A DNA stretch of 7,805 nucleotides, taken from JBJXGC01 sp046154545 (GTDB lineage: Bacteria; Chloroflexota; Dehalococcoidia; Tepidiformales; Tepidiformaceae). The position numbers and the translations under genes are program-made. The stretch is taken from assembly GCA_046154545.1 (NCBI GenBank), contig JBJXGC010000118.1, positions 1 through 7,805 on the forward strand, given 5' to 3'. The notes under the pieces are model-generated. The model did not search any database, was not told the DNA's origin, and saw only the letters and a list, made by a program, of their open reading frames with translations. Of this stretch, positions 6,040 through 7,805 are shown in pieces (within the stretch, counting starts at the first letter, position 1; every line of letters begins with the position of its first letter).

Positions 6040-6381
6040 ATGGGCATGATGTTCGGCTTCGCCGGCCACCGCCGCCAGCAGCTGGAGGCCGAACTGCGCC
6101 GCATGGCTGAGGAGTTGCCCCGCCTCGGCGTGGAGCGCGCCTACCTCGCCGGAGACCTCGCAGGCGGCGCCGTCCGGGTCGAAAGCGACCTCGAAATCGT
6201 GCTCGTCCACGAGACGGCCGAGCCCTTCCACCGCCGGCCCGACTTCTTTACGACGCATCTCCGCCCGTGCGTGAGCACCCGTTTCATCGTCTACACCCCG
6301 GCCGAGTTCGACCGCTGGCAGGACGATGACCCGTTCCTCAGAGCGGTCATTGGGAGCGGCGCCGGGGTGACCGGTGGCTGA
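6040..6381 (+). CDS. minimal nucleotidyltransferase (MNT) fold protein, probably catalytically degenerate
   Basis: This 113-residue protein has the layout of the small DNA polymerase beta-type nucleotidyltransferases that pair with HEPN proteins. The core strand-helix-strand is YLAGDLAGGAVRVESDLEIV (35-54). The family pattern is GS(X)9-13D-X-D/E: Asp50 and Glu52 are kept, but the Ser after Gly38 is Asp39. The later strand normally reads (V)D(L)VVYTPEEF and supplies the third carboxylate; here it is TRFIVYTPAEF (80-90), with Arg81 at that position. Nucleotidyl transfer may therefore be lost or altered. GGAG lies seven bases before the ATG at 6040; ATG codons at 6046 and 6049 are alternative starts. 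It lies 39 bases after the NHL gene and overlaps the HEPN gene by 8 bases, which implies translational coupling. Confidence 0.8.
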   Translation: MGMMFGFAGHRRQQLEAELRRMAEELPRLGVERAYLAGDLAGGAVRVESDLEIVLVHETAEPFHRRPDFFTTHLRPCVSTRFIVYTPAEFDRWQDDDPFLRAVIGSGAGVTGG

Positions 6382-6799
6382 ACCGCGGCGCGAATCCGAG
6401 GCCGACCGCTGGCTGCGCCAGGCCCGCTTCGACCTCTCTGACGGGGAGTACGCCGCCGCCGGTGGGCGCCATGCCCTGGCCTGCTTCCTCGCCCACCAGG
6501 CCGCCGAGAAGGCCGTCTCCGCCTTCCTCTTCGCATCCGGCGCCGAACGGGTCTGGGGCCACGCCCTCGCCGACCTCTGCCAGGACGCGATGAACTTCGA
6601 CGCCAGCTTCGACGTCCTCAAGTCCGAGGCGATGCTGCTCGACAAGCACTACCTGGGCGCCCGTTACCCCTCGGCCCTGCCCGGCGGCGTCCCGGCCGAG
6701 GCGTACGACGCACTCGACGCGGAGCGTGCGCTCCAGATCGCACAGGCCACGCTGGAATTCGTGCGTTCGCGAGTGGCGGGCACTATAGCGACTCCGTAG
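6374..6799 (+). CDS. HEPN domain-containing protein
   Basis: This 141-residue, all-helical protein is of the HEPN family (PF05168-like) that partners MNT nucleotidyltransferases. Diagnostic features are WLRQARFDLSDGEYA (13-27), CFLAHQAAEKAVSAFLF (37-53), the GHAL turn (62-65) and LDKHYLGARYPSALPGG (89-105), followed by a C-terminal helix ERALQIAQATLEFV (117-130). The ribonuclease-type motif RX4-6H, with Tyr in HepT toxins, is not found: Arg97 has no His downstream at the needed spacing. A non-catalytic or substrate-binding role is more likely than an RNase toxin. The GTG at 6374 overlaps the MNT gene's stop by 8 bases, typical of a co-translated pair; GGGGTGA just upstream is a weak ribosome site. 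Its stop lies 10 bases from the stop of the convergent carboxyltransferase gene. Confidence 0.87.
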   Translation: MAEPRRESEADRWLRQARFDLSDGEYAAAGGRHALACFLAHQAAEKAVSAFLFASGAERVWGHALADLCQDAMNFDASFDVLKSEAMLLDKHYLGARYPSALPGGVPAEAYDALDAERALQIAQATLEFVRSRVAGTIATP

Positions 6800-6809
6800 T
6801 GCTGCCCTC

Positions 6810-7805
6810 TTACCAGGAGTCGATGTAGTGCTTCTTGCGGTCACGCTGCGCCGGCTTCGGCAGGAAGGCAAGCATACGGACAAGTCTGTCGCGGGTCTCG
6901 GCAGGGTCGATCACTTCATCGTAGGCGAAGCCTCTGGCCGCACTCAGCGACAGGCTTCGCTCCCGCATTTCGGCCGCGAGCTCGTCGCGCATCTCCCTCG
7001 CCGCCTGCTGACCTCCCGCGGCATCGATCTCCTTCTTGCGGATGAGGGCAGCCGCCCCTTCCAACGCCATGCCGCCCGCCTCCACGGTCGGCCAGGCGAG
7101 GCGCAGGTCGGTCGGCTGTTGCATCGAGCCCATCGCCATCGGGCCCAGGCCGTAGGCCTTGCGGATATGCACGAGGAAGAGCGGCACGGAGCGGTGCACC
7201 TGGGCCATGAGCGGCCTCGCGTGGTGGCGGGCAATGCCCGCCCGCTCGGCTTTGGGCCCGAGCATGAACCCGGGGTTATCCATGAGCGAGACGATGGGCA
7301 GGTCATAGGCGTCCGCGAGCTGAATAAATCGCGCCAGCTTGTCCGACGCGTCCGCGTCGATCGCGCCGGCGATCGGCGACAGTGGCTGGTTGGCGATGAC
7401 CGCTACCGGGTGCCCCCCGAGCCGCACGAGCGCCGTGATGGCGGAGGTCGCCCAATTGGGCCGCAATTCGAAGACGGAGTCCGCGTCGGCGAGTGCCCGC
7501 ACGACCTTGCGCATGTCATACACGCCTCGCCGGTTGTCCGGGACGATCGCCCGGATCGTGTCGTGGGTGGGCGAGACGGCGCCATCGGTCCGTTCGATAA
7601 GGAAGTAGGCCAGGTACTTCCGGACGAGGGCGGCCCCTTCGGCATCGTTCTCGATCAGCAGGTCAATGCCGCCCGCCGCTTCGTGCATCTCCGCCGGCGC
7701 GAGCTCCTCCGGGGTGAGCTTCAGGCCGAGCGCCGCCTCGACCAGCGGTGGCCCACCGATGCCGATCGCCGAACCTTTCGTCGCGAACACCACGTCCGAT
7801 AGCCC
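6810..7805 (-). CDS. acyl-CoA carboxylase carboxyltransferase (beta) subunit, C-terminal part, 5'-truncated by window edge
   Basis: 331 residues are visible and the frame is open to the right edge, so the start and the first part of the protein lie outside the window; full members usually have about 500 residues. The crotonase-like carboxyltransferase fold is recognisable: a GIGGPPLVEAALG block near the left end, YDMRKVVRALADADSVFEL leading into the second half-domain, VRLGGHPVAVIANQP, IQLADAYDLPIVSLMDNPGFMLG, and WPTVEAGGMALEGAAAL with its oxyanion-type Gly-Gly. In biotin-dependent carboxylases this subunit moves the carboxyl group from biotin to an acyl-CoA such as acetyl-, propionyl- or methylcrotonyl-CoA. 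The usual SFGAG(N/Y) segment reads AYGLGPMAMGSM, so substrate choice is uncertain and a divergent subfamily is likely. The apparent GTG at 7793 is an internal Val codon. The stop is TAA at 6812-6810. Confidence 0.88.
   Translation of the reverse strand, partial: GLSDVVFATKGSAIGIGGPPLVEAALGLKLTPEELAPAEMHEAAGGIDLLIENDAEGAALVRKYLAYFLIERTDGAVSPTHDTIRAIVPDNRRGVYDMRKVVRALADADSVFELRPNWATSAITALVRLGGHPVAVIANQPLSPIAGAIDADASDKLARFIQLADAYDLPIVSLMDNPGFMLGPKAERAGIARHHARPLMAQVHRSVPLFLVHIRKAYGLGPMAMGSMQQPTDLRLAWPTVEAGGMALEGAAALIRKKEIDAAGGQQAAREMRDELAAEMRERSLSLSAARGFAYDEVIDPAETRDRLVRMLAFLPKPAQRDRKKHYIDSW

Noticed and set aside
5638..6645. Minus-strand open frame of 335 codons
   Set aside because: It lies opposite the NHL, MNT and HEPN genes, which have clear family motifs. 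Its translation is low-complexity and shows no recognisable family, as expected for an antisense frame in GC-rich DNA.
6374..6799. Classic HepT/MntA toxin-antitoxin
   Set aside because: The RX4HXY motif is absent from the HEPN protein and the MNT has altered catalytic residues, so the specific name is not justified.
6828..7802. Plus-strand open frame of 324 codons
   Set aside because: It is antisense to the carboxyltransferase gene; the translation is Arg/His/Gly-rich with no domain and no ribosome site.

Overview
This window is GC-rich (by eye about 65-70%) and densely coded, with GC-biased third codon positions that open long shadow frames. It carries nine protein genes (one cut by the right edge) and one tRNA gene. 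No mobile element, phage gene, CRISPR array or rRNA was seen. Paired DUF1800/DUF1501 genes, an NHL-repeat protein, a nucleotidyltransferase/HEPN pair and a biotin-dependent acyl-CoA carboxyltransferase suggest a free-living, high-GC bacterium. Chloroflexota (Thermomicrobia/Sphaerobacter-like or an environmental relative) is my best guess, but the window holds no phylogenetic marker strong enough to settle this.

Left block (1-1988, all minus strand). Reading in the direction of transcription, it runs from a single-domain cupin (1620-1988) to an unrecognised 83-residue helical protein (1225-1476), a CcdA-type membrane thiol-electron transporter (156-1178) and tRNA-Glu(UUC) (2-78). The CcdA-like protein has an N-terminal extra membrane segment and an unusual hydrophobic insertion between its two PC-motif halves. 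No thioredoxin-like partner gene lies next to it.

Centre (1989-2295). A 307-base divergent intergenic region holds a good promoter candidate for the cupin (TTGCCA-N17-TATCGT, minus strand) and an isolated -10-like TATAGT pointing right. A strong Shine-Dalgarno sequence precedes a TTG start codon.

Right block (2296-6799, all plus strand). Five co-directional genes follow: DUF1800, DUF1501, a six-bladed NHL propeller, a minimal nucleotidyltransferase (MNT) and a HEPN protein. DUF1800 and DUF1501 are 16 bases apart and surely co-transcribed. The NHL gene follows after 136 bases that hold a striking C-run/G-run element able to form a hairpin or G-quadruplex. The MNT gene follows 39 bases later and overlaps the HEPN gene by 8 bases. 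DUF1800 and DUF1501 proteins are usually exported, but neither has a visible signal peptide here. The MNT looks catalytically degenerate (GD in place of GS, and Arg in place of the third acidic residue), and the HEPN protein lacks the RX4-6H ribonuclease motif, so the pair does not look like a standard HepT/MntA toxin-antitoxin.

Right edge (6810-7805, minus strand). A carboxyltransferase beta-subunit fragment converges on the HEPN gene with only 10 bases between the stop codons. Its N-terminal part lies outside the window.

The most interesting object is the DUF1800-DUF1501-NHL-MNT-HEPN arrangement. That these genes act together is inference from strand and spacing only.
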